NCBI RefSeq assembly: GCF_014650335.1
Contig: NZ_BMUT01000001.1
Location: forward strand, 611,037-675,036
Source: Streptomyces hiroshimensis
GTDB taxonomy: Bacteria; Actinomycetota; Actinomycetes; Streptomycetales; Streptomycetaceae
DNA length: 64,000 nucleotides
Direction of reading: 5' to 3'
In this document: one piece after another, positions 60,898-64,000 of the stretch
Layout: each line of letters starts with the position of its first letter
How positions within the stretch are numbered: position 1 is the first letter of the stretch
The notes under the pieces: generated by a model
The model's database searches: none
What the model was told of the DNA's origin: nothing
The model's input: only the letters and a program-made list of their open reading frames with translations
Program-made: the position numbers and the translations under genes

Positions 60898-64000
<3,103 letters not shown>

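Overview
The window reads as high-GC actinobacterial chromosome, almost certainly Streptomyces. It has GTG starts, GGAGG-type ribosome sites, WhiB-like, MmyB-like and Clp_N/HTH genes, and a gene order (sirtuin, psd-pssA, ethylmalonyl-CoA block) that matches, from memory, the S. coelicolor SCO6464-SCO6475 neighbourhood. No database search was possible; names rest on recognised motifs and context.

Layout. (1) 1 to about 13.03 kb is the right-hand part of an integrated prophage-like element: HNH nuclease, two homologous membrane-anchored proteins facing each other across two tRNA-like RNAs, a tightly overlapping minus-strand replication/recombination operon (YqaJ exonuclease, RecT, winged-helix protein, replication initiator, helicase-loader-like protein, SSB, WhiB-like, zinc protein), a FabG-like reductase divergent from an MmyB-type regulator with tandem operators, and a large serine integrase. 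The element interrupts a lipoate-protein ligase gene whose 5' part survives at 12998-13570. (2) 13.7-26.5 kb is ordinary chromosome: gamma-glutamyltransferase-like, inositol-phosphatase-like, FAD oxidoreductase, a Clp_N/HTH pair, an HTH/membrane pair with GTCAA-N7-TTGAC repeats, sirtuin, secreted collagen-like protein, TetR/SDR, BCCT transporter and glycerate kinase. (3) 26.9-37.8 kb holds phospholipid synthesis (psd, pssA) and the ethylmalonyl-CoA pathway (ccr, ecm, mcl, mch, mcd) with a TetR regulator and a duplicated 3-hydroxyacyl-CoA dehydrogenase. (4) 38.1-43.7 kb holds a HEAT-repeat protein, GNAT, an SPL-like radical SAM protein with a LexA-like box, an SRPBCC protein and an MFS transporter with a three-domain C-terminal extension.

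(5) 44.1-51.1 kb is a compact minus-strand operon: alpha/beta hydrolase, amino-acid-AMP ligase, carrier protein, two acyl-CoA-dehydrogenase-fold flavoproteins, MFS exporter and flavin reductase. The ligase pocket residues read DLFYAALV, close to prolyl-AMP ligases, so it probably makes an oxidised prolyl or pyrrole-type thioester without any PKS or NRPS in view. A divergent peptidase operon (M55, M20, S9) follows at 51.5-55.8 kb. (6) 55.8 kb to the right edge is an iron-regulated catechol siderophore cluster (two iron boxes; dhbA, C, E, B, separate aryl carrier, then an NRPS cut by the window end). The first NRPS adenylation domain reads DVWHFSLV, the EntF-type serine code, pointing to a dihydroxybenzoyl-serine, enterobactin-like product.
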